From Dyella solisilvae (lineage in GTDB: Bacteria; Pseudomonadota; Gammaproteobacteria; Xanthomonadales; Rhodanobacteraceae): 64,000 nucleotides of DNA. Under the pieces are notes generated by a model. That model saw only the letters and a list, made by a program, of their open reading frames with translations, did no database searches and was not told where the DNA came from. The translations under genes and the position numbers were made by a program. Position 1 is the stretch's first letter, and each line of letters starts with the position of its first letter. Shown piece by piece: positions 53,468-62,805 of this stretch. The stretch is from assembly GCF_003351225.1 (NCBI RefSeq), contig NZ_QQSY01000002.1:62001-126000 (forward strand), written 5' to 3'.

Positions 53468-53812
53468 CTATTGGTCCAGCCACACCTCGCCGTCGGTGAC
53501 GCGCACCGGCACCGTGCGCAGGTGTTCACCACGACACGGACCACCAGTGCACAGGCCGTCGAGGTCCTGGAATGTGGCGCCATGCGCCGCGCAGATCAGC
53601 AGGTTGTCCTTGAGCAGGAACTTGCCCGGCGCCCAGTCGAGGCGACGTCCGGCGTGGGGGCAAATATTCATATAGGCGCGCACCGCGTCATGGCGTCGCA
53701 GCACGATCACGCTTTCTTCGCCGTCGCGCAGGGCGGCATCGACGGCGATCGCGCCGCCATCGGGAATATCGTCCAGTCGGCAAAGCGCCTGGTCGGGAGT
53801 TGCTGTTTCCAT
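53468..53812 (-). CDS. Rieske [2Fe-2S] ferredoxin-like protein
   Basis: 114 aa. Iron-sulfur motifs are C-P-H-A-G-R-R-L-D-W and C-A-A-H-G-A-T-F (C-x-H...C-x-x-H), with an extra Cys pair near C-T-G-G-P-C. It has no signal peptide or membrane segment, so it is a cytoplasmic Rieske ferredoxin, as in aromatic ring-hydroxylating or nitrite-reductase small subunits. No oxygenase is encoded next to it, so the partner is unknown. GAGG lies upstream of the ATG. Confidence 0.88.
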   Translation of the reverse strand: METATPDQALCRLDDIPDGGAIAVDAALRDGEESVIVLRRHDAVRAYMNICPHAGRRLDWAPGKFLLKDNLLICAAHGATFQDLDGLCTGGPCRGEHLRTVPVRVTDGEVWLDQ

Positions 53813-53890
53813 TGGCACTTGCCTCTTGAGCCCTGAGGCTCCATCGTTACGCACGTAAGTCGTTGATTTTACCACACGGATTTTTAACAC

Positions 53891-54166
53891 ATGCGTTTCT
53901 CGCTGCCCATGCCGCGTCGCTCTCGCCATCCGCTGGTCCGTGCCCTGTCCCTCATTTTGGGGCTCGCCATGGTGGGCGTGCTGATGGTGTTTGGCTTGGT
54001 CGTGGCCGGGGTGCTGCTGGTTGGCGGCGCCGTGGTGTTCAGCCTGCGTCATTGGACGCGCAAGCGCGCCACGGTAGCGGCTGCCGCCAACGGTCGCCAG
54101 CACCAGCCCGAGGTGATCGAAGGCGAGTTCGTGGTGTTGCGCCACACGCGCCACGCTACCCGCTGA
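53891..54166 (+). CDS. Small membrane protein, hypothetical
   Basis: 91 aa. Basic N-terminus, then one long hydrophobic stretch (about residues 17-52, perhaps two helices: L-I-L-G-L-A-M-V-G-V and L-V-V-A-G-V-L-L-V-G-G), a basic segment (R-H-W-T-R-K-R), and a short C-terminal tail. No known family. Divergent from the Rieske gene, with a 78-bp gap. Confidence 0.6.
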   Translation: MRFSLPMPRRSRHPLVRALSLILGLAMVGVLMVFGLVVAGVLLVGGAVVFSLRHWTRKRATVAAAANGRQHQPEVIEGEFVVLRHTRHATR

Positions 54167-54352
54167 GCCTCGTTGCACGCCCTTGAGTAGCGCACTCGGT
54201 GCGCGAAAGGGTTGCGGGCGCGCCGAAGAACGACCGTGTGGCCGCGCGCAGGCTGCGCTCCTGCCAGGAAGCAGGCCGACATCGCGCAAGAACCGGATGG
54301 TGACTGTGACGGGCGGACCGTAGGCTAGCCCTGTCGCATCACGGATACCGCC

Positions 54353-55228
54353 ATGAATGCCCGCATCGCTACTGAGTCTGTGCTGGAGAAAGTCCGCCTG
54401 CTGATCGAGGGGGCGGACGAGACGCCTACCCTGCAGGTGCTGGCCGATGCCGCCAGCCTGAGCCCCAGCCATTTGCAACGTGCCTTTCGCCGCCGCTACG
54501 GCATGAGTCCGGCCGAGTACCATCGCGCGCGCCGCTTTGGTCAGTTGAAGACGGCTCTACGCAATGGGGCGGCAGTAACGGATGCGGTCTATGACGCGGG
54601 CTTTGGTTCGGGCAGCCGCGTGTACGAACACAGCGACCGCCTGCTCGGCATGACGCCGGCCAGCTATCGCGCCGGCGGCGCGGGCGCCGACATTCGCTAC
54701 ACGACCACCGACACGCCGCTGGGTCGCCTGCTGGTGGCGACCACCAGCCGTGGCATCTGCTCGGTGACGCTTGGCGATACCGATGCCGAGCTGGAAGCGC
54801 GCCTGGCCGGGGAGTTCCCACTGGCAAACCGCCAGCGCGTCGATGCGGGCCGCGAGGAGTGGCTGGATGCGGTGATCGCACGCATTGCTCACGATCTCGG
54901 CTGGAGCCAGGCCGACGCGCCCGAACTGCCACCGCTGGACGTGGCCGCCACGGCCTTCCAGTGGCGCGTGTGGGAGGCGCTGACGCGGATACCCAGCGGC
55001 GTCACCAAGAGTTACGGCGCACTGGCCACGGAACTGGGCATGCCCAAGGCTGCGCGTGCGGTGGGCCGGGCATGTGGCAGCAACCGCCTTGCACTGATCG
55101 TGCCTTGCCACCGCATCGTGCGCGAGGACGGTTCGCTCGGCGGCTGGCGATGGGGCGTGGAGCGCAAGCGTGAGCTGCTTGCCGGAGAGCACCAGCACAG
55201 CCGTCCGGTGAGGCGCTCTGTCGCCTGA
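54353..55228 (+). CDS. AraC-type HTH plus methylated-DNA-cysteine methyltransferase (Ada-like)
   Basis: 291 aa. Residues ~10-105 form an AraC-family HTH domain (L-S-P-S-H-L-Q-R-A-F-R-R). Residues ~115-280 form the O6-methylguanine-DNA methyltransferase domain, with the suicide cysteine Cys252 in I-V-P-C-H-R-I-V and the Arg finger region G-R-A-C-G-S-N-R. The N-terminal zinc-binding methylphosphotriester domain of E. coli Ada is absent, so phosphotriester sensing by that route is not expected. It may both repair alkylated DNA and regulate. Confidence 0.9.
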   Translation: MNARIATESVLEKVRLLIEGADETPTLQVLADAASLSPSHLQRAFRRRYGMSPAEYHRARRFGQLKTALRNGAAVTDAVYDAGFGSGSRVYEHSDRLLGMTPASYRAGGAGADIRYTTTDTPLGRLLVATTSRGICSVTLGDTDAELEARLAGEFPLANRQRVDAGREEWLDAVIARIAHDLGWSQADAPELPPLDVAATAFQWRVWEALTRIPSGVTKSYGALATELGMPKAARAVGRACGSNRLALIVPCHRIVREDGSLGGWRWGVERKRELLAGEHQHSRPVRRSVA

Positions 55229-55426
55229 GGAGGCCATGCAGACTCGACGAGGCGACTCAAGGCGTTGACCGGCGCGTCGCGCCCTGCTGCAGAATGGTTT
55301 GAAAGCTGCTCAACGCTGCCTTGCAAACGCCTCGCTTCCGCCCCTGGCGTGGCCGGACTAACGTGGCTCTCCCTGTAAACTATGGCCGGCATCCGTCCCC
55401 GCGATGCGTCCCCTGCGCACCCTGTC

Positions 55427-56347
55427 ATGAACGACTCTGCCACGACCACCGCCACTGCCGCGGCGCCCGCCGCTTTTGCCGACACTCGCGTGATGGTGCC
55501 GCTGGCGCTGTTCGCGCTGTACATCATCTGGGGCTCGACGTATCTGGGCATCCGCATCGCGCTGGAGAGCTATCCGCCCTTCCTGCTGGCGGCCATCCGC
55601 TTCCTCGGCGCAGGCATCGCCCTGTTTGCCTTTCTGCGCCTGCGCGGCGTGGCGCTGCCGACGGCGCTTCAATGGCGCAATGCGGCGTTCACTGGCGTGT
55701 TGCTGCTTGGATTCGGCAACGGCCTGGTGTGTTTCGCCGAACAGCATGTGAGCTCGGGCATCGCCGCCGTGGCGGTGGCCAGCATGCCGTTGTTTATCGC
55801 CGTGTTTGCCGGCATGTACGGTGAATGGCCGACGCGGCGCGAGACCATTGGCCTGGTGATCGGCTTCATCGGCGTGGTGGTGCTCAACCTCGGCGCCGGG
55901 CTGTCGGGCTCGCGCATCGGCGCGCTTGCACTGTTGGTGGCGGCGATGAGCTGGGCGTTCGGTTCGGCGTGGAGCCGTCGCCAGGACATGCCCGCTGGCC
56001 CGATGAACACGGCCGCACAGATGCTCTGCGCCAGTGTGGCGATGCTGATCGTCGGCTTCGCGACGGGCGAGCACCTGCCCGCCCATCCCACGCTACGGGC
56101 CACCGCCGCCCTGCTCTACCTGGCGGTGTTCGGGTCGATCGTCGCCTTCAGCGCCTACCTGTATGTGCTCAAGCACGCCCGCCCGGCGCTGGCCACCAGC
56201 TACGCCTATGTGAATCCTCCGGTCGCCGTGTTGTTCGGCGTATGGCTGGCCGGGGAAAGCGTCGGCCCGTTTGACCTGGTCGGCATGGCCATCATCCTGC
56301 TGGGTGTGGCCGCCATCACCCTGGCGCGGCAGAAGCGCACTCACTGA
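55427..56347 (+). CDS. EamA-family drug/metabolite exporter (YedA-like)
   Basis: 306 aa with ten predicted helices in two EamA repeats. The opening Y-I-I-W-G-S-T-Y-L-G-I-R-I-A and the length match the YedA/YdcZ group. The second repeat begins S-W-A-F-G-S-A-W-S. It moves small metabolites outward across the inner membrane; the substrate is unknown. An in-frame ATG at 55382 would add 15 residues. Confidence 0.85.
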   Translation: MNDSATTTATAAAPAAFADTRVMVPLALFALYIIWGSTYLGIRIALESYPPFLLAAIRFLGAGIALFAFLRLRGVALPTALQWRNAAFTGVLLLGFGNGLVCFAEQHVSSGIAAVAVASMPLFIAVFAGMYGEWPTRRETIGLVIGFIGVVVLNLGAGLSGSRIGALALLVAAMSWAFGSAWSRRQDMPAGPMNTAAQMLCASVAMLIVGFATGEHLPAHPTLRATAALLYLAVFGSIVAFSAYLYVLKHARPALATSYAYVNPPVAVLFGVWLAGESVGPFDLVGMAIILLGVAAITLARQKRTH

Positions 56348-56424
56348 GCCCCGCTGAAAACACGGTCGTCACTCCAGCGTCCCTCCAAGACAGGGCCAAG
56401 GGCTGCGGTCCAGAGCCTCAAAGG

Positions 56425-56454
56425 CGCTGGATTCCGGCCTTCGCCGGAATGACG
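56425..56454. repeat. REP-like palindrome ATTCCGGC-CTTC-GCCGGAAT
   Basis: GGATTCCGGCC / TTCGCCGGAATGACG dyad in the gap between the exporter and AtoE-like genes. This palindrome type (ATTCCGGC...GCCGGAATGAC) commonly recurs in this bacterial group, but only one copy is in the window. Confidence 0.5.
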
Positions 56455-56608
56455 AGCTTGAGTCGTCGCTACCTTTTGTAAGCGGCTCAAGGCCTCGCCG
56501 GCTTTTCGCGACCCCAGCGTGAGCGACCGCGCCGTTTCGACTTAGGTAGGCTTGCCTCGCTGGCAGGCGGGCGCACACCATGGGTCCATCCTTGGCCGGG
56601 GGATGCCC

Positions 56609-58021
56609 ATGAACGCGACGAACGAAGGTGTGATGGCGCGCGCCGCCCTGCGCAGCGCGGCCTGGTCGGAACGCTGGTTTCCTGATGCCTGGGTGTTTGC
56701 GGCGTTGGGCGTGGTGATTGTCGCCATCGCCGCGCTGGCTTTCGGCGCCACGCCACAGGTGACGGTGAACGCGTTCGGCGACGGATTCTGGAGCCTGATT
56801 CCCTTCACCATGCAGATGGCTTTCGTGGTGATCGGCGGCTATGTGCTGGCCACCGCGCCGGTGGTCGCGCGCTTCATCGAATGGCTCGCCCACGTGCCAC
56901 GCACCGGGCGAGGCGCGATCTGCTACGTCGGACTGGTGAGCATGCTCGCCTCGTTGCTGTCGTGGGGTTTCTCGCTGGTTTTCGGTGGCTTGCTGGTTCG
57001 CGCACTGGCGCGACGTGAAGAGCTGCGGATGGACTACCGCGCCGCGGGCGCCGCCGCCTATCTCGGTCTGGGCGCCGTGTGGGCGATGGGGCTGTCCTCG
57101 TCCGCCGCACAACTGCAGGCCAACCCCAAGAGCATGCCGCCTGGCCTGATCAACATCACCGGCGTGCTGCCCTTCAGCCAGACCATCTTCCTGTGGCAGT
57201 CGTTCGTGCTTACCGCCGTGCTGATCCTGGTGTCGTTGCTGATCTGCTGGCTGACCGCGCCATCCGGACAGAATGCGCGCACGGCGCAAGACTTTGGCGT
57301 CACCGAAACGCCGACTCCTGTCTTGCCGCCGCGGCAGCGGCCCGGCGAGTGGCTCGAGTACAGCCCGGTGCTGTCGGTGCTGATCGGCCTGATGGGACTG
57401 GGCTGGCTGGGCTACGAGTTCGCCACCAAACCGGCGGTGGTCGCCATCGCCAACTTGAATACCTACAACTTCCTGTTCCTCACCTTGGGCCTGTTGCTGC
57501 ATTGGCGTCCCCGCAGTTTTCTCAACGCCGTCGCGCGCGCGGTGCCAAGCACGGCCGGCGTGCTGATCCAGTTTCCGCTGTATGGCGGCATCGCTTCGCT
57601 GCTCACCCATGCTCCGGGTTTTGCCGACGTGACGCTGGCGCACCGGCTGTCGGGGCTGTTCGTGCAGGTCGCTTCCACCGACACGTTCCCGCTGGTGATG
57701 GGCGCGTATTCGGCGATCCTAGGGTTCTTCGTACCGTCGGGCGGCGGCAAATGGCTGGTCGAGGCGCCTTACGTGATGCAGGCGGCGACCAACCTGCACG
57801 TGCACCTGGGCTGGGCCGTGCAGATCTACAACGCGGCCGAGGCGCTGCCGAACCTGATCAATCCGTTCTGGATGCTGCCCTTGCTCGGCGTGCTCGGCCT
57901 GAAGGCGCGCGACGTGGTCGGCTTCACCTTCATCCAGCTGGCGGTGCACCTGCCGCTGGTGCTGGGTTTGCTGTGGGCATTGGGGTTGACCCTGGCTTAT
58001 GTGCCGCCCGTGATTCCCTGA
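56609..58021 (+). CDS. Short-chain fatty acid transporter, AtoE family (TIGR00366)
   Basis: 470 aa. About ten to twelve hydrophobic segments, with S-W-G-F-S-L-V-F-G-G-L in the first half and I-Q-F-P-L-Y-G-G-I-A and F-V-P-S-G-G-G-K-W in the second half, as in AtoE. GGGGGA stands 5 nt before ATG 56609; another ATG at 56603 is possible. Likely import of short-chain fatty acids such as acetoacetate or butyrate. No ato genes are adjacent. Confidence 0.85.
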   Translation: MNATNEGVMARAALRSAAWSERWFPDAWVFAALGVVIVAIAALAFGATPQVTVNAFGDGFWSLIPFTMQMAFVVIGGYVLATAPVVARFIEWLAHVPRTGRGAICYVGLVSMLASLLSWGFSLVFGGLLVRALARREELRMDYRAAGAAAYLGLGAVWAMGLSSSAAQLQANPKSMPPGLINITGVLPFSQTIFLWQSFVLTAVLILVSLLICWLTAPSGQNARTAQDFGVTETPTPVLPPRQRPGEWLEYSPVLSVLIGLMGLGWLGYEFATKPAVVAIANLNTYNFLFLTLGLLLHWRPRSFLNAVARAVPSTAGVLIQFPLYGGIASLLTHAPGFADVTLAHRLSGLFVQVASTDTFPLVMGAYSAILGFFVPSGGGKWLVEAPYVMQAATNLHVHLGWAVQIYNAAEALPNLINPFWMLPLLGVLGLKARDVVGFTFIQLAVHLPLVLGLLWALGLTLAYVPPVIP

Positions 58022-58030
58022 TCGATCGAG

Positions 58031-58068
58031 TGCGGCCCTGGTGCAGCGATCGCTGCACCAGGGCCGCA
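58031..58068. terminator. Perfect 38-bp palindrome between convergent genes
   Basis: A 19-bp inverted repeat with no loop (centre GCGA-TCGC) exactly between the AtoE-like stop (58021) and the ABC permease stop (58072). No T-run. Interpreted as a shared 3' end signal, or a recombination or protein-binding site. Confidence 0.6.
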
Positions 58069-58071
58069 TGA

Positions 58072-59388
58072 TCACAACTCGCGCAGCGCCGTCGTTACCG
58101 GCAGACGTGCGGCGCGCATGGCCGGGAACAGGCCGCCGATGAAGCCGATCGCCAGAGCCCACTTCAGACCGGTCCACAACAGTTCCGGCGACACCTTCAG
58201 CTCGAAGCTGAGCTTGCCGACGGTGCCCGCCGCGAGGGTCGATGCGCTGTAACCGTTGAAGATCAGCCAGGCCAGCAATCCGCCCAGCAGGCCGCCGATC
58301 AGCGCCAGCAGCATGGTCTCCAGCATCACCGCCACGACGACCGGCAAACCACGGAAGCCGATCGCGCGCAGCGTGGCGATCTCGCGGGCACGCGCCGCGA
58401 CCGCGGCGAACATGGTGTTGAGCGCGCCGAACATGGCGCCGATCGCCATGATCACGCCCACGGTGATGCCGATCACGCGGATCACCTTGGTCATGCCCTC
58501 GGACTGCTTGTTGAAGTAGTCGATGGTGGTGCTGACATCCACCTTGAGTTGCGGGTTGCCGTCCAGCTCGGCCTTGAACGCGTCGTAGGCCTTGGGATCG
58601 GTCAGCCGCACGACCACTGAGGCGCGGCTGCTGCCGCGACGATAAGTATCGGCCACGACACTGGCGTCGCCCCACACCTCCGAATCCATCGCATCGCCCG
58701 ACGAGAACACGCCGACCACGTTCCACTGCTGGTTACCCAGGCGGATGGTGTGGCCGGGCACGAGTCCGTCGAACTGCTTGGCCGCGCCCTTGCCCACGAT
58801 CAGCTCACGCATGCCCGGCTGGAAGTTGCGCCCCTCGATGATCTTGACGTTGGGACGCACCGCCCATGCCTGGTCGCTCACGCCGCGCAACTGCACGCTG
58901 CCTTCGTCATCGGCCGTGCCGCCCTTGAGCGGGAGATTGGCGGCCACCACAAGTTCCGGCGAGGCGATCGGCTGGCCCTTGGCGTCCTTGGCGATGCCTG
59001 GCGCCTGCGGAATCAGTACAACGCTGTCGTGGTCGAGCACGGACATCACTTCGGACGCGGACGAACCGCGCATCACGATGGCGGTATCCGCGCTGCCGGT
59101 CTTGCGCAGGGTCTCGGCGTAGCCTTCGCCCATCGCCAGCAGGGCCACCAGCACGCCCACCACGCCGGCAATGCCGATCACGATCACCGCCGACGAACCG
59201 AGGCGCTGACCGAGCGTACTGATGCCGACGCTCGCCACCGACGCGGCCTGCCTGCCACGCCGGGTGAACAGCATCCATGCTGCGAACAGCAGTACCAACA
59301 GCACCGCCCCCTGCCAGGGCAAGGCGATCCATGCCGCCAGCACCAGCACGATGAGTACCAGCAAACCGATATTGATCAAGGCATTCAT
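58072..59388 (-). CDS. ABC exporter permease, FtsX/MacB type (second of two)
   Basis: 438 aa. N-terminal helices, a long periplasmic domain (MacB_PCD type), and a C-terminal FtsX domain with three helices (about the last 130 residues, G-A-M-F-G-A-L-N-T-M-F and R-E-I-A-T-L-R-A-I-G). It lies 10 bp after the other permease. The two probably form a heterodimer driven by the ATPase upstream. Confidence 0.87.
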   Translation of the reverse strand: MNALINIGLLVLIVLVLAAWIALPWQGAVLLVLLFAAWMLFTRRGRQAASVASVGISTLGQRLGSSAVIVIGIAGVVGVLVALLAMGEGYAETLRKTGSADTAIVMRGSSASEVMSVLDHDSVVLIPQAPGIAKDAKGQPIASPELVVAANLPLKGGTADDEGSVQLRGVSDQAWAVRPNVKIIEGRNFQPGMRELIVGKGAAKQFDGLVPGHTIRLGNQQWNVVGVFSSGDAMDSEVWGDASVVADTYRRGSSRASVVVRLTDPKAYDAFKAELDGNPQLKVDVSTTIDYFNKQSEGMTKVIRVIGITVGVIMAIGAMFGALNTMFAAVAARAREIATLRAIGFRGLPVVVAVMLETMLLALIGGLLGGLLAWLIFNGYSASTLAAGTVGKLSFELKVSPELLWTGLKWALAIGFIGGLFPAMRAARLPVTTALREL

Positions 59389-59398
59389 GGTGTGATCC

Positions 59399-60565
59399 TC
59401 AGCGTCCAGCCAGGGCGTCGACGATATTCAGGCGCATGGCGCGCAGCGCCGGCAAAGCGCCCACCAGCAGACCGATGGCGATCATCAGGACTAGTCCCAG
59501 CGCCCAGCTGCCACCCCTTACGCTTGGCAGGTTGAGCATGCCGCCGCTGCCGGCACTGACGATGGGAATGATCAGCGTCGCCAATCCCAGCCCAAGCACA
59601 CCGCCGATCAGCAGCAACAAAACCGACTCGGCCAGCACGATCGCCAGCACCGCATGGTTGGAGAAGCCGATGGTCTTGAGCACCGCCAGTTCGCTGGTCC
59701 GCTCACGCACCGCCTGCATCATGGTGTTGCCGGACAGCAGCAGCAGGGTGAAGAACACCGCGCCCATGATCGCGCCCACGATCAGGCCGATGTCGGCCAG
59801 CTGCTTCATCCAGTTGGCGGTGGCGGCCTGTTCGGTCTGCGTGCGCGTCTCGTGGTCGGAGTTCGCGGAAATGGCATCAATCGCTTTCGCCACGCGATCG
59901 GCCTGGTTCACATCGGCCACGCGTGTCACGTACCAGCCCACCGTGCCGCGGTTGAACGGCGTGGTTTCGTCGAAGTACTTCCAGTGCAGCAACAGCAGCT
60001 GGTCGTAGAAGCCACCGGCCTTCTTGTCCTTGGAATGCAGGATGCCTACCACGTCGAAGGTCCAGTTCTTGCTGCCCTGGTGGTTGGGGAAGATGGTCGA
60101 CTGCATCGGGATCTTGTCGCCCACCTTCCAGTGGAAGCGCTGCGCCAGCTTCTCACCAACCAGCACGCCGGTGCGTGTGTCGTCAAACGCCTTGCGCTCG
60201 GCCGGGCTCACCTCGATCTCCGGATAGAGGTCGATGTAGTTCGGCTCCACCGCAAAGCTGAAGACCTGGTTGTGCGGATCCTGGTAGGCGCCGCCGAACC
60301 AGTTCGCATAAGTGACCATCTTTACGCCCGGCACCTGTGCGATCTGCGATTCCAGCGATTGCGGCAGGGTCTGGATGAAGGACAGTTTGGAGCCCGTCTG
60401 CAGGCGCTGCGCGCCGTTCGCACTCTGGCCCGCCTGGTTGAAGGAAGTGCGCACCGCATCGAGCATGCCGAACAGCAGGAACGCGGCGATGATCGACACG
60501 AGCGTGAGTATCGTGCGGGTCTTGCGCCGGAACAGCGCCGCCCAGATGAGATGGAGATATTTCAT
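59399..60565 (-). CDS. ABC exporter permease, FtsX/MacB type (first of two)
   Basis: 388 aa with the same layout: an N-terminal helix (T-R-T-I-L-T-L-V-S-I-I), a periplasmic domain, and a C-terminal FtsX region (R-T-S-E-L-A-V-L-K-T-I-G-F). It shares the operon with the ATPase (10-bp gap) and the second permease. Confidence 0.87.
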   Translation of the reverse strand: MKYLHLIWAALFRRKTRTILTLVSIIAAFLLFGMLDAVRTSFNQAGQSANGAQRLQTGSKLSFIQTLPQSLESQIAQVPGVKMVTYANWFGGAYQDPHNQVFSFAVEPNYIDLYPEIEVSPAERKAFDDTRTGVLVGEKLAQRFHWKVGDKIPMQSTIFPNHQGSKNWTFDVVGILHSKDKKAGGFYDQLLLLHWKYFDETTPFNRGTVGWYVTRVADVNQADRVAKAIDAISANSDHETRTQTEQAATANWMKQLADIGLIVGAIMGAVFFTLLLLSGNTMMQAVRERTSELAVLKTIGFSNHAVLAIVLAESVLLLLIGGVLGLGLATLIIPIVSAGSGGMLNLPSVRGGSWALGLVLMIAIGLLVGALPALRAMRLNIVDALAGR

Positions 60566-60575
60566 CGCCGCATCC

Positions 60576-61262
60576 TCACGCGATGGCCTGTTCGACCAGG
60601 GTGCCCTTGTCCAGATGCAGGGTGTGGTTGGCGTACTCGGCGGCCTTGGGATCGTGCGTGACCATCACGATGGTCTTGCCGTGCTCGCGGTTGAGCACGC
60701 GCAACAACCCGAGTACTTCCTCTGCTGACTGGCGATCCAGGTCACCGGTCGGCTCGTCGCAGACCAGCAGGGTCGGGTCGGACACGATCGCGCGCGCGAT
60801 CGCCACGCGCTGTTGCTGGCCGCCCGACAGCTCGCTGGGCTTGTGCGAGGAGCGATCGCCCAGCCCCACCAGTTGCAGCGCGATGGACGCATTCTTGCGT
60901 CGCTGCGCGGCCGAGAGCTTGGTCAGCAGCAGGGGCAGCTCCACGTTGCGCTGCGCCGAGAGCATCGGCATCAGGTTGTAGAACTGGAACACGAAGCCCA
61001 CGTGGGAGGCGCGCCATTTCGCAAGCGCGCCACCGCCGAGTTGGTCCAACCGCTGTCCGGCCACCGTGATGCTGCCGCCGCTGGGCGTATCCAGCCCGCC
61101 GATGAGGTTGAGCAGGGTGGTCTTGCCGGAACCGGAGGGGCCCATCAACGCCAGGAAATCGCCTTCGGCAATGTCCAGGTTGATGTGGTGCAGCACTTCG
61201 ACCTTCTGCTTGCCGCGCTCGTACACCTTGGACAGATCGCGGGTTTCGATCAACGTACTCAT
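60576..61262 (-). CDS. ABC exporter ATPase (MacB/LolD type)
   Basis: 228 aa. Walker A G-P-S-G-S-G-K-T-T, signature L-S-G-G-Q-Q-Q-R, and Walker B L-L-V-C-D-E-P-T-G-D-L-D, followed by a normal H-loop (V-T-H-D). LolD-like length. AGGAG precedes the ATG. It energises the two FtsX permeases downstream. Confidence 0.92.
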   Translation of the reverse strand: MSTLIETRDLSKVYERGKQKVEVLHHINLDIAEGDFLALMGPSGSGKTTLLNLIGGLDTPSGGSITVAGQRLDQLGGGALAKWRASHVGFVFQFYNLMPMLSAQRNVELPLLLTKLSAAQRRKNASIALQLVGLGDRSSHKPSELSGGQQQRVAIARAIVSDPTLLVCDEPTGDLDRQSAEEVLGLLRVLNREHGKTIVMVTHDPKAAEYANHTLHLDKGTLVEQAIA

Positions 61263-61339
61263 GCCTGTGCTCCTGAATCGTTGGTTGTGCATCGCCCGAC
61301 GCGATGCATCCGATCATGCGCAGCGGTGGGACAACCCGC

Positions 61340-62590
61340 TCATTCCTTGGACTTGGATGGCACGCTCACGCGCGCGCCGTCCCTGAGTTCCGCCGGTGGC
61401 GACACCACCACCGTATCGCCTGCTTCCACGCCCGCCGGCAGCAGGCGCTGATCCACCTGGGGCGCCGCCGACGGCGATACCGTGCGTTGCTGCACCTGCT
61501 CGCCCGACAGCACGAACACCACCGGATGCCCGTCGCGCTGCGCGATCGCCGTAGCCGGCACCAGCACACCCTTGAGGCTCGCCTCGCTGGCCTGCGTCGC
61601 CTGCTTCTGCTCCAGGAACGACACGCGCACGCCCATGTCCGGCACGATGCGTGCGTCCTTGTGCTCCAGCGCCACGCGCACCTTCACCGTGGCCTTGCCT
61701 CGATCAGCCGCCGGCACGATCGCGATCACGTGCGACGGAATCCGCCAGTCGGGGTAGGCATCCAGCACCGCCTCGGCGGGCATGCCGGGCTTCACGCGTC
61801 CGATGTACGCCTCGTTGACGTCCACGTCCACTTCCAGCGAATCCATGTCCACCACCGTGCCGATGCCGGTGCGGGTGAAACCGCCGCCAGCGGAGAACGG
61901 CGAGACGATTTCGCCTACCTGGGCGTCCTTGGTGGTGATCACGCCGTCGAACGGCGAGCGGATCACGCAGTAGTCGAAGTTGACCTGCGCCTCCACCACC
62001 TGCGCGTCGGCCGAGTCCGCACTGCGTTGCTGCGACACCAGCTGGGCGCGCGTGCTGTCGGTCAGTGTGCGCGCCTGTTCGGCGGCCTGAGCGGGTACGA
62101 GGCCCTTGACGGCCAGCGCCTCCTGCCGCGCCTGGTCTCGTATGTTCTGCGCCAGCTGCGCCTGGTATTGCGCCACAAGGGCATGGGCGGCGGCAGCCTG
62201 GGTCCGCGCGGCTTCCAGCGCGGCCTTGTATTGCGAGTCGTCGAGGCGGGCGACGATCTGGCCTTGCTTGACGTGATCGCCTTCCTCGATCAGCACCTGG
62301 GTCAGCGTGCCGGTGATCTGCGCCGACACCGTGGCCTGCCGGCGCGCCGTCACATAGCCGGTGGCCTGCAGCACCGCGCCGGCCGCTGCCTGGGAAGCGG
62401 CCGGTTGCGCCTGCGCCGTTTGTACGTCAATGGCTCGCCGGCCCGTGATCAGCCAGACCGCACCGCCTGCCAGCGCCAGCACCACGACCACGCCGGCCAC
62501 GATCCACGGCCAGCGGCCCGGTCCCTGGCCGTGCGCTTCGCGCTGGTGCTTCTCGATGCGCAGTTCCTTCAGTAGATCCGCATTTGACAC
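61340..62590 (-). CDS. Periplasmic adaptor (RND/HlyD, MacA type)
   Basis: 416 aa from GTG 62590, preceded by AGGGAG. One N-terminal membrane anchor (W-I-V-A-G-V-V-V-V-L-A), a lipoyl-type domain (V-S-A-Q-I-T-G-T-L), an alpha-hairpin region rich in Ala/Gln (~residues 100-200), then beta-barrel and membrane-proximal domains ending V-V-V-S-P-P-A. It bridges the ABC permeases to an outer-membrane channel, which is not encoded here. Confidence 0.9.
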   Translation of the reverse strand: MSNADLLKELRIEKHQREAHGQGPGRWPWIVAGVVVVLALAGGAVWLITGRRAIDVQTAQAQPAASQAAAGAVLQATGYVTARRQATVSAQITGTLTQVLIEEGDHVKQGQIVARLDDSQYKAALEAARTQAAAAHALVAQYQAQLAQNIRDQARQEALAVKGLVPAQAAEQARTLTDSTRAQLVSQQRSADSADAQVVEAQVNFDYCVIRSPFDGVITTKDAQVGEIVSPFSAGGGFTRTGIGTVVDMDSLEVDVDVNEAYIGRVKPGMPAEAVLDAYPDWRIPSHVIAIVPAADRGKATVKVRVALEHKDARIVPDMGVRVSFLEQKQATQASEASLKGVLVPATAIAQRDGHPVVFVLSGEQVQQRTVSPSAAPQVDQRLLPAGVEAGDTVVVSPPAELRDGARVSVPSKSKE

Positions 62591-62805
62591 ACGCACTCCC
62601 TGCCGGCGTCCGCCGGTTCCGCGATGCCGCAACGATGCTGGAGCGGCCCTGCCGCCACCAGACGCCCCCATCAACTGTTGATGATGACAGCTGTCACCTC
62701 CGCGGGGCTGAAACGGGGCGGTTGTACCCGCGAGCGGTGGTCGAATAAAAGCTGACGTGACATGTGACTGGCGCCCCAAGGCGGCGGTGGTACCCTTGCG
62801 GGACT

